Below, piece by piece: positions 16,682-25,259 of a stretch of DNA of 64,000 nucleotides. How positions within the stretch are numbered: position 1 is the first letter of the stretch; each line of letters begins with the position of its first letter. A model generated the notes under the pieces. It had not been told where the DNA came from, ran no database searches, and worked only from the letters and a program-made list of their open reading frames with translations. Made by a program: the position numbers and the translations under genes. Source of the DNA: Botrimarina hoheduenensis. Its GTDB lineage: Bacteria; Planctomycetota; Planctomycetia; Pirellulales; Lacipirellulaceae. The DNA is taken from NCBI RefSeq assembly GCF_007859815.1, contig NZ_SJPH01000001.1, positions 919,398-983,397 of the forward strand, given 5' to 3'.

Positions 16682-19600
16682 GTGCGACTGAAAGAGCTCC
16701 GCCTGATCGCCTGCGGCCCGTTCACCGGCGGCGCCCTCGAGCTGCAGCCGGGGCTCAACCTCCTGTACGGCCCCAACGAGGCGGGAAAAAGTTCCGCGTT
16801 GCGAGCGGTGCGCGCCCTGCTGTTCGGTTTCGAGGAACGAACGAGCGACAACTTCGTGCACAGCCACCCGCAGCTACGGGTCGGCGGCGTGTTGGTCGAT
16901 GGGCAGGGGCGCCGCTTGGAGTGCGTCCGCCGCAAGGGTCGGCGCGCGACGCTGCGCGACGGCGACGACGATCGGCCGATCGACGAGGGGGAGCTGCGGT
17001 CGATGCTCGGCGGCGTGAACGAAGAGTTCTTTACGTCGGTGTTCGGAATCGACCACCAGCGGCTCCGCGAGGGGGGCGAGGAGGTCGTCCGAGGGGAGGG
17101 CCGTGTGGCGGAGTTGCTGTTCTCGGCGGGGGGCGTCGCGCACCTGCGAGAGAAGCAAGAATCGCTTCAAAACGCTGCGAAGGACCTGTTCAAGCCGACC
17201 GGCCGCAACCCACGGGTCAACGCGGCGCTCGCCGAGGCGAAATCGCTCGGCGACCAGGTCCGGGAGCTCCAGCATTCCCCGGAGCGGTGGGCGCGTCACG
17301 ACGCCGAACGCCGTCGCCTGGGGGAGAAAGAGACAGAGCTGAAACAACGCCTTGTCGAGGTGGAAGCGGCCAGGTCGCGCCTGGAGCGGATCCGCGACGC
17401 GAAGGAACTGATCGGGGGTTGGAAGGACCGGCGAGCGCAACTGGCCCAGCTAAGTGACGTCGTCGTCCTCGCCGACGACGCCGAACAGCGTTTCCGTGAA
17501 GAGAACGAGAGGCGGACAATCGCCGCCGCGGCGAAGGCGGACGCCGATAAGCGGATATCGGAGCTCGCGTCGGCGCTGGAGAAGCTCGACATCCCGAAGG
17601 AATTGCTGAGCGAAGAAACGCGGATCGATGCGCTTTATCGGCGTCTGGGCAGCCACGAGAAGGCGACGGAAGACCGGGGCGTGCTGGCGGGCCAGCAACG
17701 CGCCGCCCGTCGCGCCGCGAAGCGGGCCGTCGAGAAACTCGGTTGGGACCTGTCGGTCGATGACGCCAAGGGGCGTCGGGTCTCGGATGAGAAGAAGGCG
17801 CGGGTCAGAGCGCTCTCGAGCCGACACGGAGAGGTGACCCAGGGCAAGAGCCGGCAAGAGCTCTCGCTCCGACGCGCCGAGGGGAAGCTCGCCGAGGTGA
17901 AGCAAGCCCTGGCGGCCGCAGAGAACCCCGCGGACCCCGTTGCCCTCCGAGCCGCGGTCGCCTCGGCCGTGGCCCTGCTCGAGGTGGAAGTCGGCCTCGC
18001 CGGCCGGCGAGAAGAAGCGGAGCGCCTCCGGCGGGGGGCGGAGGAAGCGCTCACGCGGCTCCCGCATTTTAGTGGTTCGCTCGAGGGAGCGCGCCGGTTA
18101 GAGGTCCCTGAAGAAGAAACCGTCGATGAGTTCGACCAGTCACGACGCGACCTCGCAAGCTCCGCCGGCGCGTTGGCCGAGCAAGGCGAGGCGAACCAGA
18201 CCGAGCGGGACGGGGTCGCTGAGAAACTGCGAGCGCTGGAGCTTCAGGAATCGGTCCCGACTGAAGGGGAGTTGACGGCGGCCCGAACAACCCGCGACCG
18301 GGGCTTGCGTCTAGCGGTGCAGGCGCTGGCGGGGGCGAAGCCCGACGCGGAGGCGTCGGAGGCGTTCGTGGGAGAGGTCGGTGAGGGAGAGGACTTGGCG
18401 ACCGCCCTGGAGCCGAGCGTACGCCGAGCGGACGACGTATCGGACCGACTCCGCCGTGAGGCGAGTCGTGTCGCCGAGAAGTCGCAACTCTTGGCCCGCC
18501 TGCGTTCACTGGACGCGAAGGGGGAGCAGCTAGAGGCGAAGCTAGCGAGCGTCAAGGAGCGACGAGGCGATTGGGACGGCGATTGGGAGAGCCGCTGGAA
18601 GGCGTCAGGCGTCACCCCGCTCTCGCCCCCGGAGATGCGCGGATGGCTCCGGAGCCTCAAGGAGCTGATCGGGCTGTCCGACGGGCTGGCCACGGCGACC
18701 AGTCAATTAGAAGGGGACGAGAGACGCGTGGACGCCGCGGTGCGAGAGCTCCGCGGGGCGCTCGGGCGGCAGGGGGTCGAGGTCTCGGGCGACGTGACGC
18801 TTGCTCGACTCGTCGAGGCGACGCAGAGCCGAGTCGGCGAGGCGACCGAGAAACGCCATCGCTACGCGGAGCTCGAATCGGATTCGGCGCGGGCTGCGGA
18901 TGAGGTCGAGCAGGCGCGGCAGGAGCTGCAGACGGCGGACGAAGCGTTGCGGCGATGGAGGAAGGACTGGGCCGACGCGCTCGCCCCGTTGTCCCTGGAC
19001 GGCGACGCGGCGCCCGAGCAGGCCGAGGCGGTGCTTGCGAACCTCGACGAGCTGTTCCGCCACCTCGACGACGCCGATGGCTTCGGAACGCGGATCTGGG
19101 GGATCGACAAGACGGCGACCGAATTTGTCGAGGCGGCGAAGGAGATGGCGAGGCAAGCCGCCCCGGACCTGCTGGAACTCGGCGCCGAGGAGTTGGTGAC
19201 AACGCTCAACCGAAGACTGCACGCGGCCAAGCAGACCCGTCAGCAGGCGGATTCGCTCGCCGAGCGGCTGCAACGCGAGAGGGAATCCGCGGCGGAAGCC
19301 GAGCGGGAAGTGGGCGAGAGCACCGCGGCGCTCGAGGCGATGGTCGCGGAGGCCGGCTGCGAGGGCCTCGAGAGCTTGCGTCCCGCGATCGAAGCCTCGC
19401 GGCAGAAGAAGAGGCTCGAGACCGACGTCGCCGAGCGGGAGCGGGAGTTGACGCCGCTGTGCGGGGGCAAGCCGCTCGCGGAGTTCGTGGCGGAGGTCGA
19501 GCGAGAAGACGCCGACCGGCTGCCGACGCAGGTCCAAGAGCTCGGGGAGGAGATAGCCGAGCTGCGTGACGATCTCGAGGCGACGATTGCGGCGCGCCAG

Positions 19601-20197
19601 CGCGAGGCGTCGGAGCTCGCGAAGTACGACGGGTCGGCAGCGGCGGCCGACAAGGCGGAGGAGCGTCTGGCGATTCTCGCCAGAGTGGAAGCCGACGTCC
19701 GCGAGTACGTTGTCGCCATCGCCGCCGAGAGGCTGCTGCAACGCGCCGTCGAGCGCTACCAGGAGAGATCTCAGGGGCCCGTCCTCGCGGGGGCGTCGGA
19801 GTACTTCCGGCTGCTCACCCGCGATTCCTTCGAGTCGCTGAAGACCGACTACGACGAGTCGGGGCGAGAGGTTTTGGTCGGCGTGCGGAGCGACGGCGGC
19901 GTTCTGTCGGTCGCTGGGATGAGCGAGGGAACGCGCGACCAGCTCTACCTGGCGCTCCGCCTGGGGACGCTCGACCACTGGTTCGAGAGCCACGAGCCGA
20001 TCCCCTTCATCGTCGACGACGTCCTGCTCACGTTCGACGACGACCGGGCGACGGCGGCGTTGCGGGCGCTGGTCTCCCTGGCCACGCGGGCTCAGGTGCT
20101 CCTGTTCACCCACCACGAGCACATCGTGTCGATCGTTCGTGACTCGGAGTTTGCCGGCGCCGTCTCGATCACGCCGATGCCGGGAGCGAGCGGGTGA
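16682..20197 (+). CDS. YhaN-like SMC/Rad50-type ATPase
   Basis: 1171 residues, GTG start at 16682, three bases after the nuclease stop. The N-terminal AAA_27-type ABC half has Walker A GPNEAGKSSALRAV (residues ~31-40) and the YhaN-typical FFTSVFGIDHQRLREGGEEV. Residues ~200-1030 are almost continuous coiled coil. The C-terminal half has the ABC signature VAGMSEGTRDQLYLALRLG and Walker B PFIVDDVLLTFDDDR. There is no zinc-hook CxxC at the centre, which distinguishes it from Rad50/SbcC and fits YhaN. It forms the ATPase arm of the nuclease encoded immediately upstream. Confidence 0.9.
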   Translation: MRLKELRLIACGPFTGGALELQPGLNLLYGPNEAGKSSALRAVRALLFGFEERTSDNFVHSHPQLRVGGVLVDGQGRRLECVRRKGRRATLRDGDDDRPIDEGELRSMLGGVNEEFFTSVFGIDHQRLREGGEEVVRGEGRVAELLFSAGGVAHLREKQESLQNAAKDLFKPTGRNPRVNAALAEAKSLGDQVRELQHSPERWARHDAERRRLGEKETELKQRLVEVEAARSRLERIRDAKELIGGWKDRRAQLAQLSDVVVLADDAEQRFREENERRTIAAAAKADADKRISELASALEKLDIPKELLSEETRIDALYRRLGSHEKATEDRGVLAGQQRAARRAAKRAVEKLGWDLSVDDAKGRRVSDEKKARVRALSSRHGEVTQGKSRQELSLRRAEGKLAEVKQALAAAENPADPVALRAAVASAVALLEVEVGLAGRREEAERLRRGAEEALTRLPHFSGSLEGARRLEVPEEETVDEFDQSRRDLASSAGALAEQGEANQTERDGVAEKLRALELQESVPTEGELTAARTTRDRGLRLAVQALAGAKPDAEASEAFVGEVGEGEDLATALEPSVRRADDVSDRLRREASRVAEKSQLLARLRSLDAKGEQLEAKLASVKERRGDWDGDWESRWKASGVTPLSPPEMRGWLRSLKELIGLSDGLATATSQLEGDERRVDAAVRELRGALGRQGVEVSGDVTLARLVEATQSRVGEATEKRHRYAELESDSARAADEVEQARQELQTADEALRRWRKDWADALAPLSLDGDAAPEQAEAVLANLDELFRHLDDADGFGTRIWGIDKTATEFVEAAKEMARQAAPDLLELGAEELVTTLNRRLHAAKQTRQQADSLAERLQRERESAAEAEREVGESTAALEAMVAEAGCEGLESLRPAIEASRQKKRLETDVAERERELTPLCGGKPLAEFVAEVEREDADRLPTQVQELGEEIAELRDDLEATIAARQREASELAKYDGSAAAADKAEERLAILARVEADVREYVVAIAAERLLQRAVERYQERSQGPVLAGASEYFRLLTRDSFESLKTDYDESGREVLVGVRSDGGVLSVAGMSEGTRDQLYLALRLGTLDHWFESHEPIPFIVDDVLLTFDDDRATAALRALVSLATRAQVLLFTHHEHIVSIVRDSEFAGAVSITPMPGASG

Positions 20198-20503
20198 CTC
20201 GGCTCAGCTGCGGCAAGGCGGAGAACACGGTCCGCAGCGTCGTGACGCCTGATGGTCTCGTCGATGAGGAACGGTCGTCACCCGGCTGGCGAGAGCGGGG
20301 CGAGCAAGGGAGCCATTCGCCGACTCCCGGGATTGGGCGACGCCGCAGCGGCGGCGCCGGGCGGCCCCGGGCGCTCGGAGGGAGGTTGAGCGTAAAGCGG
20401 AGTAGACCTGCCCCTTTTGGTATGATCTCGGCTGCATCGACGCCCCGCCCCCGGAGGCGGGGCGGAGCCGCTTGTGAGGAAATGATGGGCGAGACGACCC
20501 TCG
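20198..20503. other. Non-coding gap with possible promoter
   Basis: 306 bp between the YhaN and helicase genes without a supported gene. A TATGAT box at 20420-20425 may be a -10 element. A GC-rich inverted element (GCCCCGCCCCCGGAGGCGGGGC region, about 20441-20465) follows it. This suggests the downstream helicase-McrB-Hsp70 cluster may have its own promoter. Confidence 0.4.
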
Positions 20504-23500
20504 GTGAGTGATGACGACCAAGAGCGAATTGTCGGCCTGCTCCAGCAGAGCCGACTCGGACTGAGCTCGCGTGACGTCGCGAGGCGGAGCGGGCTGCGCG
20601 CCAGCGACGTCAACAGGTGCCTGCTCGCTTTGCAGTCGCAGGGGCGGGTGGAGAGACGCGGCGCGAAGTGGAGGAGCACCGCGTCGATTCAGCTCGGGGC
20701 GGGACGCATCACCCCCGCCGCGAAGCCCGAGCAGCCGACGGCGCCCAACCGCCGTGCCGCCTCGGAAACGCTCTGGAAGCCGGGGGCCCAAGGCGGATCG
20801 ACGAACGGGGAAGCGCAGCAATCCCGGTTCGTCAAGCCGACGATCGACATCGGGGCTTCTCGGTGGTCGGACTTCCGCCGCCTTTGCCTGTACTACGCCG
20901 AGTGCGTGCGTCTCGACCAGCGGTCTTCGATCCACGCCAAGTCCGACGAGGAGAACGAAGGGATCGTCTGCCTGGACGGTGGGTTGATCAACTCGGGTTC
21001 CCTCGTGGTGCGCACGAGCGAATCGTGGCGGCGGTTCATGCAGGAAGCGGCCACCTCGGAGTACCTGTTCATCGGCTACCCGCTGCATCGCTACCAATGG
21101 AGGGACTCCCATAGCGGTCAGACGATCGACTTCGTTTCCCCGGTCTTCGTTGTTCCCTGCAGGTTTGAGATCAGCGGGCTCAATCTCCACCTGGAGCTTT
21201 TGGGGGCCCCGAGAATCAACGAGGGGTGGCTCGAAAGGCGATTGAAGAACGCCGACGAACGTCGGGCATTCTTGACGCTGATGGGGAACGCCAGCGCGAG
21301 CGGCGACGACGAAGCGGAGGAGTGGCTCGACTGGAGGCAGGGGGCCCAGCTGCTATCCCACTACTACGGCGACTGGCTGGCGGAGCCGCTCGACCCCGCG
21401 AGGTTGGGGTCGTTCCCACCGCTGAAGGAGCTGCCCCGGGACGGGCTCTACAATCGCGCCGGCCTGCTCGTGCCCCGGAAGTGGCGGTACACCAACAAAC
21501 TCCACGGCGAGCTGATCGCCCTGGCCCACGAGATCCCCGACGACCAACTGGACGAGACCGCCCTCCGCACGGTGTTCCCCCATGGCGAACCCGCGCGGCG
21601 GGGGCCGGGGGAGGAGGGAGGAGCCGAGGCGGACGGCTCGGCGTTGACGACCGCCACGCCCTTGATGCTCAACGCGGAACAGTTCGCCGCGCTGGACGCC
21701 TCGGCGACCGAGCTGCTTTCCGTCGTGGTCGGGCCGCCGGGGACCGGGAAGTCTCGCGTCGTGGCGGCGACGCTCGCCCGCCAGGCGGTCGCGGGGCGCC
21801 ACGCCCTATTCGCCAGTCGCAACCACCAAGCGCTCGAAGCGGTGACGCCAACCGTCAACGCGATCACCGACCCCTGGCCGCTGATGCTACGACTGGCGCG
21901 GCCCTGGGGTGCGGCGGTGGACCACTCGATGCAGACCGCCCTAGCGACGCTGGTGTCATCGGATCAGGGGGCGGACGAGCGACGGGCGGAGCAGCTTCGG
22001 CGTCGGCTCGCCGACAAACTAGTGCAGCGCCGCAAACTGTCGGGTCAACTCGACGAAGCGATCCGCATCCGGGGCGACATCTCGGTTGAATTGTTCGATT
22101 GGGAAGACGCCATCAACGCGGTGCCCGAAGCGATCCGGTCGGGGTTCCGTGTGCAGCCCGACGCGCCCTCTAAGGACGAGCTGCAGGCCTGCGTCAACCG
22201 GGTGCGTCCGCCGGGGCCCGCGCAGCTTTCGCTGCGGTGGTTCGTGGCGTGGGCCCGTTTCCGGCTGACCTGGCGCCGATCGCTCGCCGCCGCCAGGAGT
22301 CTCGACGGACGGTTGCGGAGCCTGTTCGACGCCGGAGGGAGACTCCCACCGGCCCCCAGCGGAGAGTCTCACGAGCTGTGCGACTACTTTACGAAGTGCC
22401 TCGCGTTCTGGCGGCCCGTCGTTGAGGCCAACGAGCAGGCAGCCAAGCTCACGCAGCTCAGAGCCTCGCTCGCGGGGCTTCCGGACCTGGACGCGTTGTG
22501 TCGGGAGCTACACCGATTGACGTTGGAGGTCGTCCGGCTTACCGATGATCTCTGCCGAGAAGTGGCCATCTCGACCGGCGCCGGGATCTCGAATGAAGAG
22601 CGACGCGACCTTGATGAGGTGCTCAAGGCGATTGCCAACCAGAGTGCGATCGATGACGATGCCGCGAAGAGGCAGTGGGAGCGAGCGCTGCGTAAGGCAA
22701 TCCCAATCCTGCTGCGTCACTTCCCCTTGATGGCGACCACTAACCTGTCGGTCCAGCGTGATTTCTCGTTGGTGCCCGGAGCGTTCGATCTGCTGGTTGT
22801 CGACGAGGCGAGTCAATGCGACGTCGCCTCGGTCATTCCACTGCTATTCCGCTCGCGGCGGGTCATGGTGGTGGGCGACCCCATGCAGCTGCAGCACGTC
22901 ACATCACTCTCCGCGGCAACCGACCGGTTGTTGCGCCAGCAGTTTCGCGTCGACTCCGATAGCCTGCAGAGATTCAGCTACCGAGCGACTTCATTGTTCT
23001 CTCTCGCGAACACGTCGCCCTCGGTCTGTCAGCGAACTACGCTGAGGCAACACCACAGGTGCCACCCCAACATCGCCGAGTACTGCAGCGACTCGTTCTA
23101 CAAGGGCAACTGGATCGTGCTCACAGAGGAACGTGGCGACCGGGGGATGCAGTGGACACAGGTTCCGGACGACAGTCAGCCGGCGCCTGGTGGGGGCGCC
23201 ACTAGCAAAGCCCAGATGGACGCCATCACCGCCGAGCTCAAGCGACTCGGTTCCGAAGGATACGAAGGTACCGTCGGCGTGGTGACTCCTTTCCGGAGAC
23301 AAGCAGACTTGCTGCGTGACCGCCTCTACCAGTCGCTCGACAAGTCCCTAATTGAGCGTTGGCGTCTACTCGTCAACACGGCGGACGGGTTCCAGGGGGA
23401 CGAGAGGGACACCGTGCTTCTGAGCTTGGTCGCGGGACCCAACCTCACGAGCGGTTCTCACGGATTCCTGGCGTCGGGCCCAAATCGCTTCAACGTCGCG

Positions 23501-23974
23501 GTGAGCCGGGCCAAGCGGCTGCTGCATGTCTTCGGAGACAAGTCATGGGCCTCCGCATGCAGCATTAGCCACCTCCGCCTGCTGGCCGAGGCTTGCGATC
23601 GCGTAGCAGTCACGCCGTCGAAGTACGACCCCGACAACTTCCGCACGGACCTGGTCGGACCCGTTTGGGAGCCCGCTCTCGCGGAGGCCATGCGTGAAGC
23701 AGGGCTTCCCTTCTTCCAGCAGTACCCCGCTTGCGGGCGCTACCTCGACTTTGCGTTGCTTCGGGAAGGCCTCAAGCTCGACGTCGAGGTGGATGGCGAA
23801 GCCTATCACCGTAGCGCTTCCGGCGGATATGTGATGCAGGACATCCGCCGGGACCAGATGCTGATTTCGGCGGGCTGGACGGTTAAACGCTTCTGGGTGT
23901 ACGAGCTCCGTGAGGATATGCCGCGGTGTGTTAGAGAGATCGCGGAGTGCTACGGGGCTAGCCAAACTGCCTGA
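20504..23974 (+). CDS. SF1 helicase with N-terminal winged helix and C-terminal endonuclease-like domain
   Basis: 1156 residues, GTG start. Residues 10-60 look like a winged helix (LSSRDVARRSGLRASDVNRC). The Upf1/Dna2-like SF1 helicase core has Walker A GPPGTGKS (410-417), Walker B VVDEASQCD with D767-E768, motif III GDPMQLQHV, motif IV region LRQHHRCHPNIAEYCSD, motif V TADGFQGDERDTVLLS and motif VI NRFNVAVSRAKRLLHV. The ~350 residues between motifs I and II hold an inserted helical domain, as in Upf1-like enzymes. The last ~90 residues (LPFFQQYPACGRYLDFALL, LDVEVDGEAYH, RDQMLISAGWTVKRFW) match the DUF559/Vsr-like PD-(D/E)xK fold with D and ExD metal ligands. It is likely a nucleic-acid unwinding nuclease; DNA versus RNA cannot be told. 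Confidence 0.88.
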   Translation: MSDDDQERIVGLLQQSRLGLSSRDVARRSGLRASDVNRCLLALQSQGRVERRGAKWRSTASIQLGAGRITPAAKPEQPTAPNRRAASETLWKPGAQGGSTNGEAQQSRFVKPTIDIGASRWSDFRRLCLYYAECVRLDQRSSIHAKSDEENEGIVCLDGGLINSGSLVVRTSESWRRFMQEAATSEYLFIGYPLHRYQWRDSHSGQTIDFVSPVFVVPCRFEISGLNLHLELLGAPRINEGWLERRLKNADERRAFLTLMGNASASGDDEAEEWLDWRQGAQLLSHYYGDWLAEPLDPARLGSFPPLKELPRDGLYNRAGLLVPRKWRYTNKLHGELIALAHEIPDDQLDETALRTVFPHGEPARRGPGEEGGAEADGSALTTATPLMLNAEQFAALDASATELLSVVVGPPGTGKSRVVAATLARQAVAGRHALFASRNHQALEAVTPTVNAITDPWPLMLRLARPWGAAVDHSMQTALATLVSSDQGADERRAEQLRRRLADKLVQRRKLSGQLDEAIRIRGDISVELFDWEDAINAVPEAIRSGFRVQPDAPSKDELQACVNRVRPPGPAQLSLRWFVAWARFRLTWRRSLAAARSLDGRLRSLFDAGGRLPPAPSGESHELCDYFTKCLAFWRPVVEANEQAAKLTQLRASLAGLPDLDALCRELHRLTLEVVRLTDDLCREVAISTGAGISNEERRDLDEVLKAIANQSAIDDDAAKRQWERALRKAIPILLRHFPLMATTNLSVQRDFSLVPGAFDLLVVDEASQCDVASVIPLLFRSRRVMVVGDPMQLQHVTSLSAATDRLLRQQFRVDSDSLQRFSYRATSLFSLANTSPSVCQRTTLRQHHRCHPNIAEYCSDSFYKGNWIVLTEERGDRGMQWTQVPDDSQPAPGGGATSKAQMDAITAELKRLGSEGYEGTVGVVTPFRRQADLLRDRLYQSLDKSLIERWRLLVNTADGFQGDERDTVLLSLVAGPNLTSGSHGFLASGPNRFNVAVSRAKRLLHVFGDKSWASACSISHLRLLAEACDRVAVTPSKYDPDNFRTDLVGPVWEPALAEAMREAGLPFFQQYPACGRYLDFALLREGLKLDVEVDGEAYHRSASGGYVMQDIRRDQMLISAGWTVKRFWVYELREDMPRCVREIAECYGASQTA

Positions 23975-24011
23975 TTAACCTAGACATCCAGCCCGATTAG
24001 AATATACGGGC

Positions 24012-25259
24012 ATGTACAGCTATCCTGAGTTACCGCCCGCCTGGCCCCAGCCCTCCCCCCCTGCAGGGGAGTCGGACGGGGGCGCGCCCTCCGAGTCCGC
24101 TCAGCCGAATCCCGAGCTGCCTTCTCGATGGTGGCCGCTACTGCTGGGGGTCATCGGGGTCGCCGCCGTCGCGTTGCAAAGCTCGTCCATCTTGACGCTG
24201 CTAGACTCCGGACGAGAGCGGGCGGAGTTCGACGCGCGGGTGGCGGCCTGGGAGGAATCCACGTCGAGCCGACAAGACGCTCTTCAAGAGTGGTCAAAGA
24301 TCGAAGACGAGGTGAGAACACGCGTCGAACAGCTGCGTGCTCAGACGCAACAGCTAGCCGAGTTGCGAGACACCGTCGCCTCCGAGCACGAGCAGTTGGC
24401 CAAGACCGCGGCTTCCGAGGCGAAGAGCGTTGAGATCTTGCGGAAGGAACGCGACGCGGTGACGGCGAGCCTCGAAGCGGCTCAGGAGTCGCTGAGGTCC
24501 ACCGAGAGCCAGCAGAGCTCGCTCCAGTCTCAGCTCAGCGTGATCCGGGGGCGGGTCGAAGAAGCAGAAAAGCAGAACGCTTCTCTGATGACGCAGGGTC
24601 GGTCAATCCAAAACGCCTTGCGACGCGTCAAGGCGACCCAGGAAACGGCGGAGAAGACCCTGCAGAACGAAGAGGGGCGCTTGGCTGCGACGGAGGCTCG
24701 GGTCACTGCAACGCTCAAGGAACTGGAGCGACTTGAGGCGATCTTGTCCGAAAGGGCCAGCACGCTCGCCACCTTCAAGCAACAGGAAGCAGAGGCCGAG
24801 GCGGCGACCGAGCGCGCCGACAAAGCCCGCGAGCTGCTGGCATCGGTTGAGCGAAAGCTGGTGCAGCTGGGCAGCGAGCGAGAAGCGGCAACCGAGGCGC
24901 TGACGGCGCTGCGTACCGAGGCGGAGGGCCTGTCGGCGACGACGGAGCGAGAAGCGGGTCGCTTGAACAGGCTCAAGGGCCAGATCGAGTCGGCGGAGAA
25001 AGAGCTAACCGCGAGACGTGCAGCGGAGGAACAAACAGCGCGGCGGCTCGCCGAGATGACCGACACGCTAGCGGAAACCACCCGGACGGCGACCGAGGCA
25101 TTGCGGAAGATCACGGGCTCGGCGTCCGAGACGATCGTCGAGCTGTCCGAGAGGGCCGATGAAGCCAAGCGGGCGATCGAGCGGCTTCGCGGGACGCTCT
25201 CTCCGCCGGTCGCCCCACCCGAACCGCCGCGCAGCGGCGAGCTGGGAGGCGAGCCATGA
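24012..25259 (+). CDS. Membrane-anchored coiled-coil protein
   Basis: 415 residues. A proline-rich N-terminus is followed by one transmembrane helix (residues ~42-62: WWPLLLGVIGVAAVALQSSS), then ~330 residues of uninterrupted coiled coil, ending in a short Pro-rich tail. There is no catalytic motif. It overlaps the next gene by 4 nt (ATGA), the first of three such overlaps, so it is translated as part of one unit with the McrB-like, DUF2357 and Hsp70-like proteins. The McrB-like protein has the same layout at its N-terminus, so the two probably form a membrane-attached heteromeric coiled coil. Confidence 0.85.
   Translation: MYSYPELPPAWPQPSPPAGESDGGAPSESAQPNPELPSRWWPLLLGVIGVAAVALQSSSILTLLDSGRERAEFDARVAAWEESTSSRQDALQEWSKIEDEVRTRVEQLRAQTQQLAELRDTVASEHEQLAKTAASEAKSVEILRKERDAVTASLEAAQESLRSTESQQSSLQSQLSVIRGRVEEAEKQNASLMTQGRSIQNALRRVKATQETAEKTLQNEEGRLAATEARVTATLKELERLEAILSERASTLATFKQQEAEAEAATERADKARELLASVERKLVQLGSEREAATEALTALRTEAEGLSATTEREAGRLNRLKGQIESAEKELTARRAAEEQTARRLAEMTDTLAETTRTATEALRKITGSASETIVELSERADEAKRAIERLRGTLSPPVAPPEPPRSGELGGEP

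Noticed and set aside
18707-20122. 471-codon open frame antisense to the YhaN-like gene
   Set aside because: It lacks any recognisable domain, is Arg/Leu-rich as expected for the complement of GC-rich coding DNA, and lies wholly under a gene with clear ABC motifs.
20194-20511. 105-codon frame between the YhaN and helicase genes
   Set aside because: Composition is Arg/Gly/Ser-rich without family resemblance and it spans a probable promoter region.
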